Shown here piece by piece: positions 1 through 7,985 of a DNA stretch of 64,000 nt. Source of the stretch: Luteolibacter sp. LG18. Lineage in GTDB: Bacteria; Verrucomicrobiota; Verrucomicrobiia; Verrucomicrobiales; Akkermansiaceae. The notes under the pieces are model-generated. The model was not told the origin of the DNA, searched no databases, and saw only the letters and a program-made list of their open reading frames with translations. The stretch is taken from positions 3,968,001 to 4,032,000 of the forward strand of contig NZ_AP024600.1 of the NCBI RefSeq assembly GCF_036322585.1, in the 5' to 3' direction. Within the stretch, counting starts at the first letter, position 1. Each line of letters begins with the position of its first letter. The position numbers and the translations under genes were made by a program.

Positions 1-346
1 CGAGCCACCGCCGCAGGCCGCAGAAGAGCCCGAAGCTCCAGTGCGATTCGATCGGCTTGCCGCCGAGGCGGGCCAGCATCACACCGAGCAGCCGGGAATG
101 CTCGACCTCCTCCTTGAACCACAGGTCGACCAGCGTGCGGATGCCGGGATCGGAAGCCAGCAGGCTCTCCCGGTTCCACGCGATCAGATAGGCCGGGCCG
201 CCGCCGTCACCGAGTTGGAATTGTTGGATCGAGCGCGTGAGTTTCGCGAGGCGCTTCCCTTGGAGATCGAGCGGCGCTTCCCAGTCGGGTTCCGGGCGCT
301 CAATTCCATTGCGGCGGAAGTGGGAGATCCAGTGGTCGATGTTCAT
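1..346 (-). CDS. Ferritin-like domain protein (3'-truncated by window edge)
   Basis: A minus-strand reading frame opens with ATG at 346 and runs off the left edge, giving 115 codons. The visible protein starts MNIDHWISHFRRNG and later carries WFKEEVEHSRLLGVML. The EExEH arrangement in a predicted helix is typical of diiron or ferritin-like four-helix proteins. A second metal-binding E-x-x-H helix would lie beyond the edge, so metal binding cannot be checked. The gene points away from opgG and is separated from it by a 131-bp double-hairpin element. Function is unknown; a membrane-lipid desaturase/hydroxylase-like or general ferritin-like oxidase are both possible. The start is the first ATG with coding-like composition. 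Confidence 0.6.
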   Translation of the reverse strand, partial: MNIDHWISHFRRNGIERPEPDWEAPLDLQGKRLAKLTRSIQQFQLGDGGGPAYLIAWNRESLLASDPGIRTLVDLWFKEEVEHSRLLGVMLARLGGKPIESHWSFGLFCGLRRWL

Positions 347-425
347 GACGGCCGGACGTTCCCATGGAATTGGGAAGATCCGGCGCGCGGGTCATGAAAA
401 GCGGATGAAGATTGGGGGAACGATG

Positions 426-556
426 GTGGCCGAAAGCTCTGCTTTCGGATGGTCCTGGATGGCTCCAGTCATCCAGACGGGGCGGCTTGTCAGGCCTCCC
501 CGCCTGCCGCCACCTGGAGCTGGAGGATACATTCTGAAAGCGGAGCTTTCAGCTAC
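426..556. repeat. REPIN-like element 1 (two inverted GAAAGC/GCTTTC hairpins)
   Basis: The left hairpin has stems CCGAAAGC and GCTTTCGG around TCT (430-448), preceded by GTGG. The right hairpin has stems CTGAAAGC and GCTTTCAG around GGA (534-552), followed by CTAC, which reads GTAG on the other strand. The element fills the gap between the ferritin-like gene and the end of opgG. Both hairpins are the same palindrome in inverted orientation. Confidence 0.7.
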
Positions 557-564
557 ACTGAGGC

Positions 565-2151
565 TCACTTGCTCCACAGATATACCCAGCGCTCGGACAC
601 GACCTTGCCGGTCTCGTCCTGGAGCTCGCAGGTCATGTCGATGTCCTTTTCCTCGCCGGGCTGGAAGACGAAGAAGGCGCGCAGCACCTGCGGCATGTGC
701 ATCGCGGGATTGCGACCGTCGGCCACGGCGATGTCATCGACGTTCGGCATGCTGAGGTCGGTGAGGCCCACGTGGACGAGCTTCACGCCTTCCTTGTTGA
801 GGGTCACCACCGGCTTGATCTTGGTGGCATCGTCCCACTTCGGATCGCCCACCTTTTTCTCGGGATACAGCGGCTTGGCGAAGTCGACGGACACCAGCAT
901 CTGGCCCGGCTGCTTCACCGGCACGCCCGGGCGGGTGGCCTTCACCTGGAACAGACCGGACGGCGCGGGATCGCGCATCCAGCGCAGGCGGTAGTGGAAG
1001 CGGTAGGACTTCCCGACCTCCAGCGTCGGCTCCGGTTCCCACAGCAGGATGACGTTGTCGTCGGTCTCGTCGTGGGTCGGCATCTCGATGAGGTGGAGCT
1101 TGCCGAGGTCGAAGCCTTCCACCGGCTCGACCTTCACGCTCGGGCGGTTGTGGTAGCCGGCCTCCGGATCCTGGTAGGACGAGAACGAGCGGTCGCGCTG
1201 GAGCAGCGACCACGAGCGCGGCTTTTCCAAGCGGAAGACACAGTGGCGGAAGCGGTCGCTGGCGTGCTCCAGCGGGCGGTAGTGAAGGTTGCCGCTGCCG
1301 AGTTCCATCAGCACGCCATCGCTGTCATGCACTTCCGGACGGTGATCGTAGGGCCGCGGCTGGGTGCCTTCGCCGAACCAGAACATGCTGGAGAACGGGG
1401 CGAGCCCGATTTGTTGGACCGGCTTGCGGAAGGTCAGCTCGGCTTCCACGTCCATCACGGTTTCCGTTCCCGGGGTGACGGTGAATTGATACGCGCCCGC
1501 CACGCTCGGGCCGTTGAGCAGGGCCCAGGCCTTGAGCGATTTGTCTTCCTTCGTGGGGCGCTGGAGGTGGAACTCGGTGAAGTCCGGGAACTCCTCCGGC
1601 ACGCCGGGCAGGCCGCTGTTCAGCGAAAGGCCGCGGGCGGAAAGGCCATAGACCGTCTTCTGCGGGATCGCGCGGAAGTAGCTCGCGCCCTGGAACACGA
1701 GGAATTCGTCCATGTAGTCCTCGGAGTTGAGGTGCGTGCGGGCGCGCCAGCCGGAGTATCCCTGCGGGGCAGGGGTGCCCTTCGGGATCACATTCTTGCC
1801 GTAGTTGAAAAGGCTCTGATTGAAATCGAGGTGCGTCGATTTTCCGCCCACCACCTCGGAGACGGAGACGGTGCGCTTCGTCGTCCAGCCGGGGTGGAAG
1901 AAGTCCACGGAGAAGTTCGTCTTCTGGTCCCACCACAGGCCGGACTCCATCTTGAAGCGGATGTCGCGGTGCTGGTCGTAGGTCAGGTTCTTCCAGTAGT
2001 CGGCCAGCGTATCCTTCGGGGCCTCGTAGGGCGCGGCGGCCAGCGTGCGGGCCTCGGCGCGGAGGGTGTCGTAGGAGAACTCCTCCGCCATGCCGGTGGC
2101 GGAAAGCGCGAGCAGGAGGAAGGCGGGGAGGGGCTTCGGAGCGTGGGTCAC
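565..2151 (-). CDS. opgG: Glucan biosynthesis protein OpgG/MdoG family, periplasmic
   Basis: The 528-aa product starts at a GTG giving MTHAPKPLPAFLLLALSATGMA, a signal peptide cut before EEFSYD. The frame stays open about 175 codons further upstream, but that part is compositionally unlike coding sequence and overlaps a plus-strand gene. The mature part has the OpgG pattern: a DYWKNLTYDQHRDIRF-like opening, SLFNYGKN, GYSGWRARTHLN, a SSMFWFGEG segment in mid-protein, and a C-terminal Ig-like region. The length matches the family. In proteobacteria OpgG acts in the periplasm with the glucosyltransferase OpgH to branch osmoregulated glucans. No opgH lies nearby, so the substrate here is uncertain. 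The family assignment is firm; the pathway role is inferred. Confidence 0.88.
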   Translation of the reverse strand: MTHAPKPLPAFLLLALSATGMAEEFSYDTLRAEARTLAAAPYEAPKDTLADYWKNLTYDQHRDIRFKMESGLWWDQKTNFSVDFFHPGWTTKRTVSVSEVVGGKSTHLDFNQSLFNYGKNVIPKGTPAPQGYSGWRARTHLNSEDYMDEFLVFQGASYFRAIPQKTVYGLSARGLSLNSGLPGVPEEFPDFTEFHLQRPTKEDKSLKAWALLNGPSVAGAYQFTVTPGTETVMDVEAELTFRKPVQQIGLAPFSSMFWFGEGTQPRPYDHRPEVHDSDGVLMELGSGNLHYRPLEHASDRFRHCVFRLEKPRSWSLLQRDRSFSSYQDPEAGYHNRPSVKVEPVEGFDLGKLHLIEMPTHDETDDNVILLWEPEPTLEVGKSYRFHYRLRWMRDPAPSGLFQVKATRPGVPVKQPGQMLVSVDFAKPLYPEKKVGDPKWDDATKIKPVVTLNKEGVKLVHVGLTDLSMPNVDDIAVADGRNPAMHMPQVLRAFFVFQPGEEKDIDMTCELQDETGKVVSERWVYLWSK

Positions 2152-2277
2152 GGGACCGCGATTTTCTCCACGGCCCGCGCGAAATGCAAGGACGGGAGAG
2201 GGACGTCCCCGGTTTCCGCGGATGCGGCTGGAACCTTTGTGCCGCCTTGGTTCCAGCGCCTTCTTGACGTTCCGTCG

Positions 2278-2640
2278 ATGTACGGCGAATATGACAGTAT
2301 GGCCCAGCAAAGAGGAACCGAACCGTGGCATCACTACAAGGTTTTCACCCACCTGTGGCAACCGCCGCACATGGAGGAGGCGCGTTTGATCGTCATTTCC
2401 CGCACGGAAATGACCCCGCCGGAATTGCGGGACGTGCTGGTCCGCTCCGGGCGCGCCGTGGCCGGTGCCACCTGGGTGGAGGCGGTCGAGCCGGGTAGCT
2501 ATGAGGCACCGGTGGAGTTGGAGACCCCGGAGGACTACATCCTCGTCGGCGAGCTTCCGTCTTCCACTCCGGGCACCATGCCGGCCCGTCCCACCGAGCG
2601 TGATCCCACGCTGGACTACCCGTTCGAGCAACGGGCTTGA
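2278..2640 (+). CDS. Hypothetical protein, 120 aa
   Basis: A short acidic soluble protein with no recognised domain. It contains HMEEARLIVISRTEMTPPEL and ends in EDYILVGELPSS...TLDYPFEQRA. It is divergent from opgG with about 125 bp between starts. The open frame extends far upstream antisense to opgG, but that part is a shadow. The ATG at 2278 was chosen because it falls just downstream of the opgG start region; ATG at 2299 (MAQQRGTEPWHHY) is a good alternative. No signal peptide or membrane segment. Reality of the gene is supported by codon-like composition and by lying outside other genes. Confidence 0.6.
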   Translation: MYGEYDSMAQQRGTEPWHHYKVFTHLWQPPHMEEARLIVISRTEMTPPELRDVLVRSGRAVAGATWVEAVEPGSYEAPVELETPEDYILVGELPSSTPGTMPARPTERDPTLDYPFEQRA

Positions 2641-2710
2641 GAGATTTTTGGGGGCGGATTCTGGCCAATCCGTCACGCGACAGAGCCGTGAATCGGGTGT
2701 ATGAAGGGGT

Positions 2711-2920
2711 ATGACCGGAATATCTTACCACGGGTGGTCGGAAACCCCTCCGCTGGACATGCCGCCGCCGGAGTTCATCGAAAGCGGGGAATGGCCGGAG
2801 GTCGTGGGAGCGGGACATTCCCCTCCATGGTCCAACGACGTCCAGCCCGCCACCGATGAAAGTGACGGGCTGGAGCCTGATCCGCGGAGAGACGAGCGCC
2901 TGATGCGAGCGCTGCTCTAG
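2711..2920 (+). CDS. Small hypothetical protein, 69 aa
   Basis: A 69-codon frame rich in Pro, Glu and Asp (for example SETPPLDMPPPEFIESGEWPE). GAAGGGG lies just before the ATG. It is about 70 bp after the previous gene on the same strand and ends just before the convergent porin gene. No domain, signal peptide or membrane segment is visible. It may be real because it fills an otherwise empty 280-bp gap, but coding status is unproven. Confidence 0.4.
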   Translation: MTGISYHGWSETPPLDMPPPEFIESGEWPEVVGAGHSPPWSNDVQPATDESDGLEPDPRRDERLMRALL

Positions 2921-2929
2921 GATTCCGAA

Positions 2930-4264
2930 TCAATACTTGTAGGTCAGCTGGAGGTAGGCGGTCTTCGCCGTGTCATCCGTGCCGGTGTTGTCCAGGTATT
3001 CCCCGGCGAAGAGCGCGCCGACACCGGCGAGCAGCTCGAGGTTCTTGGTCAGGTTCGACTGCACGTAGAGGTCCAGTTCGGTGCCCACGAAGGTGTCGCC
3101 ATTGTAGCCGGCGGGCATGCGGATCGGCGTGGAGCCGTTCGCACGGTAGACGAAGTCACCCGTTTCGGCGCGGAAGAAGGCGTGCGCCTGGACACCCACC
3201 TTCCAGTCCTTCACCGGCACCACGGTCAGCTCCAGATAGGGATCATGGATGTTCGCCCAGCCGACGGAGTCGAGCAGGCCGTTCATGGTGTGGGTGGACG
3301 GATAGACCGGCTGCAGGCGGTGTTGGTCACCGTCGGTGCGGTCGTCGTCACCGCTGGCGTAGCTGTAGTTCGCGCTGATGCGCGGGGTCCACGGCGTGTG
3401 CTGGAAGGTGTAGCCGAGGGTGGCCTGGCCACCGAAGGCGAGCAGGTCGAGGTCCTTCTTGCCCGAGTAGACATTGCCGGTCTGGACCATGGCTTCCAGT
3501 TCCCAATCCCACGGCGAGTCCTTGCCGGCCTTCTTGAAGAGGCGGGAACCGATGGTCCAGAAGTCACCCTTCACCGCGGCCATCTTCGATTCCTCGCTGT
3601 CCAGGTGGACGGCGTAGAAATCGAGGGTCTGGCCACAGGGGATCTTGCCGGAGGCATAGAGGCCGACCAGATCGGCACCGTGGTCGCCGTCGTTGAAAGC
3701 GTCTTCCTCGATGGTCACGACGTTTCCGGCGAAGGCGTCGACGGTCCAGTCCTTGTTCACCTGCCAGGTGAGCTTCGCGGCATCGAAGGTGCGGCCGTAG
3801 TTGCCCCAGACCGGATCGGCGAGGACGCGCTTGGAACCGTAGTCTAGCGGTTGGCGGCCCAGCGTGAGCTGGAGCGGGAATTGCTTGAGGTCGCCGAGCT
3901 GGAGGTAGGCCTGGCGGAGGTCGAAGGAGTCATCGCCGTTCGCCCCACCGAGCGTATCGTGCGGGCGGCCCGAGAAGAACTCGCGGCTGTCCTGGCCCTG
4001 GACATACACCTTCAGCCATTTCTCCGGCGTCCAGCCGAGGCCGAGGCGGGCACGGGTGGCGAGCCAGCCGTCGTCGTCGCTGGCGTTCTTGTCATCGTTG
4101 AAATCGCGGAGGTTGTCGGTCCACTCGGCACGGGTGCGGATCTCGGCGTCGATCTTGAAGTCATCGAGCCAGCTTCCCGAGGAAGCGGGGGCATCGATCT
4201 GGGGGGCGGGGGCGCCTGCAAAGACAGGAGCCGCGGTGAGCATCAGCAGTGTGGTTGCTTTCAT
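2930..4264 (-). CDS. Alginate-export-family outer membrane porin
   Basis: The 444-aa protein starts MKATTLLMLTAAPVFAGAPAP, a clear signal peptide. The mature chain alternates aromatic and polar residues as in an outer-membrane barrel. It has features of the alginate_exp family: WLDDFKIDAEIRTRAEWTDN, ATRARLGLGW, a GRQPLDYGSKRVLADPVWGN strand, RTFDAAKLTW, and a terminal strand TAYLQLTYKY ending in an aromatic-x residue. In pseudomonads AlgE-type channels secrete alginate; many homologues are general anionic or saccharide porins. No alginate genes are nearby, so general porin is the safer reading. The frame is open beyond 4264, but the signal peptide fixes this start. Confidence 0.8.
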   Translation of the reverse strand: MKATTLLMLTAAPVFAGAPAPQIDAPASSGSWLDDFKIDAEIRTRAEWTDNLRDFNDDKNASDDDGWLATRARLGLGWTPEKWLKVYVQGQDSREFFSGRPHDTLGGANGDDSFDLRQAYLQLGDLKQFPLQLTLGRQPLDYGSKRVLADPVWGNYGRTFDAAKLTWQVNKDWTVDAFAGNVVTIEEDAFNDGDHGADLVGLYASGKIPCGQTLDFYAVHLDSEESKMAAVKGDFWTIGSRLFKKAGKDSPWDWELEAMVQTGNVYSGKKDLDLLAFGGQATLGYTFQHTPWTPRISANYSYASGDDDRTDGDQHRLQPVYPSTHTMNGLLDSVGWANIHDPYLELTVVPVKDWKVGVQAHAFFRAETGDFVYRANGSTPIRMPAGYNGDTFVGTELDLYVQSNLTKNLELLAGVGALFAGEYLDNTGTDDTAKTAYLQLTYKY

Positions 4265-4628
4265 GATGTGGTGGTCGCTTTCAACTAAGCGCGACGTTTG
4301 CCAACCTGCCCTCCCGGGGCCACTCCGGCGGTGAATCATCATCCCGGCCGAAATGCGCTACCCTCATTGCAAACGGGGCGGTTTCCGGGCGGAAATGAAA
4401 ACCAGTGAGGGTAAAATGTCTGTTAGGATGAGGTTTCCTCATGAGTGCCTCCGTAGGCACCTTTCCGGCCGGAAAAACGGTTCCGGGCATTTTGCATTTC
4501 GATTTCCGGTTGGCACGGGCTTTGGCACGGATTTTTCCGTGGCAATCCACCGATAAATCTTCAGAGATGTGGCGTTTCCTACGTGCACGGCGGGATTCAG
4601 GTTCCCGCCCATCCAGATTTTCGATCCC
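4265..4628. other. Structured intergenic region with consecutive palindromes
   Basis: This 364-bp gap between divergent genes holds four palindromes in a row: TTTCCGGGCGGAAA (4382-4395), ATGAGG-TTT-CCTCAT (4428-4442), GTGCCT-CCGT-AGGCAC (4445-4460) and TTTCCGGCCGGAAA (4462-4475). A TCTGTTAG motif sits at 4419-4426. No convincing gene is present. The pair of near-identical TTTCCGG-CGGAAA sites suggests operators. The two middle hairpins would fold in a transcript running toward 4629. Confidence 0.5.
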
Positions 4629-5477
4629 ATGAAATCCATCACCCTCGTGACCGCCGGGCTGCTTGGCGCGGCTTCCCTTTCTTCCGCCGCGGACGAGCCC
4701 ACCGTGAAGGTCGGCGTGCGCACGCCTGTGGCCCTCCAAGCAGCGGTCAACGAAGATGCCAAGGCGGTGTCCCGTTTCACCAATAAGGAGATTCTGATCG
4801 CAATGAACGAGGACGGCCTTCTGGACGGTTCCGTACAGGGTTGGTCGCTGTCCCGCTTCACTGATGACGCGGATGCCGGTGACCTCTATGCCTTCAAGCC
4901 GGGCAAGCCCGCCATTTCCGTGCCGGATGACCTCCTGACCCAACCTGCGGTCCAAGGCCGCGCTACCAAACCCGCCACCACGACTAGCACTGGTTCTGGA
5001 GGGACTGGCGGCACCGGCGGCACCGGCGGCACCGGCGGGACAGGGGGCACCACCACGACGACCAGCAACGTGGTGAACAGCTTCACCTATGGAACGATTT
5101 CCGTGAAGGATGGGGATGGCACGTTCTCCGGCACCGAGTCGAAAAAGACCACCGGCACCAAGATCGCGAACACCCCCTATCCGATCGTCACCCGAGCGGA
5201 GACCTACAACATCATCGGCGTCATCGGCTACGTCGCTCCGGTGGCGGCCATTCCTGCGAAACCAGCGAACGCCGGGCCGACCAACGCGACCACTGACGAT
5301 GTGGCGGCGGTTCCTGAAGTTCCCGCAGTTCCAGCCACCTTGGGCAAAACCACCTACACCGGTACCTATAAGACCACCGGTGGCGTGGGGCTGCGTTTGG
5401 AAACCTACTTCCCGGATACCAATGCCACTCCGGCCGCGCCGGGAACGAAAAACCAGGACGCCTCTCCTGCTCCATGA
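4629..5477 (+). CDS. Secreted Gly-Thr repeat protein, unknown function
   Basis: The 282-aa product starts MKSITLVTAGLLGAASLSSAA, a signal peptide. The mature protein has an N-terminal domain of about 110 residues (VKVGVRTPVALQAAVNEDAKAVSRFT...). A low-complexity linker of repeated Gly-Gly-Thr follows, encoded by a 9-bp GGCACCGGC tandem repeat at about 5005-5045. The C-terminal part is strand-rich (NVVNSFTYGTISVKDGDGTFSG). A second Ala/Pro run is present (VAAIPAKPANAG, AAVPEVPAVPATL). No family is recognised. Its stop overlaps the ATG of the next gene by 4 bp, so the two are probably co-translated. The repeat is prone to length change. Confidence 0.75.
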   Translation: MKSITLVTAGLLGAASLSSAADEPTVKVGVRTPVALQAAVNEDAKAVSRFTNKEILIAMNEDGLLDGSVQGWSLSRFTDDADAGDLYAFKPGKPAISVPDDLLTQPAVQGRATKPATTTSTGSGGTGGTGGTGGTGGTGGTTTTTSNVVNSFTYGTISVKDGDGTFSGTESKKTTGTKIANTPYPIVTRAETYNIIGVIGYVAPVAAIPAKPANAGPTNATTDDVAAVPEVPAVPATLGKTTYTGTYKTTGGVGLRLETYFPDTNATPAAPGTKNQDASPAP

Positions 5478-5983
5478 AGCGCGCGGGTGCCGCCATCGCC
5501 GCAGTGGCGGTTTTGGGCATCGGCTTCGGGATTCTCGCCTTGCGGCATGAGCCCGATATGGTCGAGCCAATGGCGGGTCTCGCTCCGCCATCCAGGACGG
5601 GGCGCGCCAAGGACACGGCACCGGCGTCCGATGCGATGATCGGTGCGAAGGCGGCTCCGGTTGCCTCTTCGGAGCAACGCGCCGCCATGCGGCAGAGCAT
5701 CGAGGAAGCCGTCACCACTTACGAACCGGCGGCGGTGAAAACCATCGCGGTCTTTCTAACCGATCCAGACCGCGAGATCCGGGAGGCCGCCCGGGACGGC
5801 CTGATCCAGCTCGGCGAGCAGGATGCGATCCCTGTCCTGCGCATGGCCGCCACGCGGATGGCAGATCCGGCCGAGGCCACCGCTTGCCGGGAGGCCGCGG
5901 ACTATCTGGAACTGCCCTCGTGGACGGAGACCCCGCAGGGGAAGGAAACGCTGGAGCGGCTCCGCTCCCGGCATGGGAAGTGA
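5474..5983 (+). CDS. Membrane-anchored HEAT-repeat protein
   Basis: A 169-aa protein with an N-terminal hydrophobic anchor (AAIAAVAVLGIGFGILAL, residues about 6-23), a Pro/Ala linker, then two HEAT-like helical repeats. These include VKTIAVFLTDPDREIREAARDGL and GEQDAIPVLRMAATRMADPAE. It starts inside the stop of the preceding secreted protein (ATGA overlap at 5474), which makes a two-gene unit. HEAT repeats usually serve protein binding, so it may hold or partner the upstream protein at the membrane. That role is inference. Confidence 0.7.
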   Translation: MKRAGAAIAAVAVLGIGFGILALRHEPDMVEPMAGLAPPSRTGRAKDTAPASDAMIGAKAAPVASSEQRAAMRQSIEEAVTTYEPAAVKTIAVFLTDPDREIREAARDGLIQLGEQDAIPVLRMAATRMADPAEATACREAADYLELPSWTETPQGKETLERLRSRHGK

Positions 5984-6060
5984 GCGGGAAGGACGGCAAG
6001 GAACGCGCGTGAAACAAGCTTGGCTTGCCGGGCTTTCACCAACAGACTGCCGCCGCCTGA

Positions 6061-7356
6061 ATGAAGATTCTCCGCCATAGCGATCCCGGATATCCGTCCT
6101 TCGTCAAACGTCTCAACCGCCGTGCGATTCCCGATCCGGGCGTGCGGGATCTGGTGGGGGAAATCATTTCCGAGGTCGCCGCGAAGGGCGACGCCGCGCT
6201 GCTGGCCTTCACGAAGCGTTTCGATGGCGCCACACTGACCGCGAAGCAGCTTTTCGTGAGCGAGGAGGAGTTCGCCGCGGCTGAGAAGGCCGTGACGCCC
6301 GCCACCCGCCGCGCCGTGGCCCGCACGTTGAAGAACATCAAGGCCTTCGCCAAACACAGCCTGCGCAAGGACTGGTCTTTCAAGAACGCCGAGGGCGCGA
6401 CCGTGGGTGAGCGTTTCACCCCCTTCGACCGCGTGGGCGTCTACGTTCCCGGCGGAAAGGCTCCGCTCGTTTCCACCGCGCTGATGACCGCGGGCTTCGC
6501 GCTCGCCGCCGGTGTGCCGGAAATCGTGGGAGCCACCCCGTGCGGTCCCGATGGCACGGTGAACCCGGCGGTGCTCTACGCGCTGCGGAAGGCCGGTGCC
6601 ACCGAGGTGATCAAGGTTGGCGGGGCCCAGGCCATCGCCGGGCTCGCGCTCGGCACCAAGTCGATCCGTCCGGTCGACATGATCGTCGGCCCCGGCAACC
6701 GGTTCGTCGTCGAGGCCAAGCGCCAGCTCGTCGGCGCGGTTGCGATCGACCTGCTGCCCGGCCCGAGCGAGGTGCTCATCCTCGCGGACAAGACCGGCAA
6801 TCCCGATTTCATCGCCGCCGATTTGCTCGCGCAGGCGGAGCACGCGGGCGACAGCGTGGTCGGTTTCCTCACCGATTCGAAGAGCCTGCTCGACAAGGTC
6901 CTCAAGGCGGTCGACCGCCAGATCCTCACGCTTTCCCGCAGCAAGTACATCCGGGACGTGCTGAAGGGCGGCACCTTCGTGTTGCACGTGAAGTCGATCG
7001 ACGAGGGTATCGACATCGTCAATGACTTCGCCCCCGAGCACCTTTCGCTGATCTGCGCCGATGAGAAGAAGCGCCTCGCCCAGGTGAAAACCGCGGGCGC
7101 GATCTACGTCGGCAACGACTCGCCGGTGGCGGTGGGCGACTTCCTCGCCGGCCCGAGCCACACGCTGCCGACAGGCGGTGCGGGGCGCTCGTTCTCCGGC
7201 CTGCGCGCGGATCATTTCCAGCGCCGCACCAGCATCGTGAAGCTCGACAAGGCCGCCGTGCGCAAGTCGCTGGACGTGGTCAACGAGTTCTCCCGGATCG
7301 AAGGTCTGGACGCCCACGGCCGGTCGACGGCCATCCGGGTGGAGAACGTCGGCTGA
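6061..7356 (+). CDS. hisD: Histidinol dehydrogenase
   Basis: This 431-aa protein catalyses the last two steps of histidine synthesis, NAD-dependent oxidation of L-histidinol to histidine, in the cytoplasm. The family pattern is clear: the [20 protein letters not shown] segment, the [14 protein letters not shown] motif, the Zn and active-site region [11 protein letters not shown], the catalytic EHLSLIC, and [10 protein letters not shown] near the C-terminus. Length matches the family. It stands alone: the 5' neighbour is 77 bp away and the downstream genes are a TPM pair, not other his genes. No Shine-Dalgarno is visible before the ATG. Confidence 0.97.
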   Translation: MKILRHSDPGYPSFVKRLNRRAIPDPGVRDLVGEIISEVAAKGDAALLAFTKRFDGATLTAKQLFVSEEEFAAAEKAVTPATRRAVARTLKNIKAFAKHSLRKDWSFKNAEGATVGERFTPFDRVGVYVPGGKAPLVSTALMTAGFALAAGVPEIVGATPCGPDGTVNPAVLYALRKAGATEVIKVGGAQAIAGLALGTKSIRPVDMIVGPGNRFVVEAKRQLVGAVAIDLLPGPSEVLILADKTGNPDFIAADLLAQAEHAGDSVVGFLTDSKSLLDKVLKAVDRQILTLSRSKYIRDVLKGGTFVLHVKSIDEGIDIVNDFAPEHLSLICADEKKRLAQVKTAGAIYVGNDSPVAVGDFLAGPSHTLPTGGAGRSFSGLRADHFQRRTSIVKLDKAAVRKSLDVVNEFSRIEGLDAHGRSTAIRVENVG

Positions 7357-7361
7357 TAGCC

Positions 7362-7985
7362 ATGAGCGCGCCCCCGGACGAACGCCGACGCTATTCCGCC
7401 CAACGGCTCACGGCGGGCGTGGCGGTGTGTCCGGCCTGTCTGGTGCACCTGCCGGTGCAGAGCGCGTTCTGCCCGTCTTGCCGGTTCACCGGTGAGGACT
7501 CGATGCGGATGTTCCCGCATGGCCTGCCGCCGCTCCAGCCGATGCTGGACGCGGCGAACCTGTGGACCCCGGCGGATCAGGCGGCCATCGCACGCCGGGT
7601 GCGGAAGACGACCCACCGCTTCCCGCAGATCCGCTGGAGCCTGTGTTCGGTGGACGCGGCCGCCATCGACAACCTGCGGGTGTTCGGCTTCTGGATGCTC
7701 AATGCCAGCCCGCTCGCGGAAGGGGAGACCGCCGAGCAGCGGGCGTGGACGGCGCTGCTGGTGTTCAATGGTGCGACCGGCAAAGCGGCGTTGGTTCCAG
7801 GCTACGGCGTGGAGCCGTGGCTCGGGGACGATGCTTGGGAACGGATTCTGTTGGAGATGGCCGTGGCCTGGGGCCGTGGGAAGCGCCGGGTGGCGGTGAC
7901 GAGGTTTTTCGACGCGGCGGAGAAGTCGCTGCGCAAAGCCTGCCGCAAGGTGTGGAAGCAACTCCGCCGCCAGGAAAGCGAATGA
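7362..7985 (+). CDS. Zinc-ribbon TPM-domain-like protein
   Basis: The 207-aa protein has an N-terminal zinc ribbon with two CPxC knuckles (VCPACLVH at about residue 24, FCPSCRFT at about 37). A TPM-like alpha/beta domain follows (ARRVRKTTHRFPQIRWSLCSV, then a GKAALVPGYGVEPWL segment). There is no signal peptide or membrane segment. It starts 5 bp after hisD and its stop overlaps the next ATG (ATGA), so it is translated with the second TPM protein. TPM domains occur in membrane-associated proteins of unknown or phosphatase-like activity. Function is unassigned. Confidence 0.7.
   Translation: MSAPPDERRRYSAQRLTAGVAVCPACLVHLPVQSAFCPSCRFTGEDSMRMFPHGLPPLQPMLDAANLWTPADQAAIARRVRKTTHRFPQIRWSLCSVDAAAIDNLRVFGFWMLNASPLAEGETAEQRAWTALLVFNGATGKAALVPGYGVEPWLGDDAWERILLEMAVAWGRGKRRVAVTRFFDAAEKSLRKACRKVWKQLRRQESE

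Noticed and set aside
697..2277. Upstream extension of the small gene at 2278 as a 647-aa protein.
   Set aside because: The extension lies antisense to opgG and has shadow-like composition; the start was placed at 2278.
4997..5050. The short tandem array as a CRISPR-like repeat.
   Set aside because: Units are 9 bp, contiguous, in frame and code for a Gly-Thr linker; there are no spacers. No CRISPR array was seen anywhere in the window.
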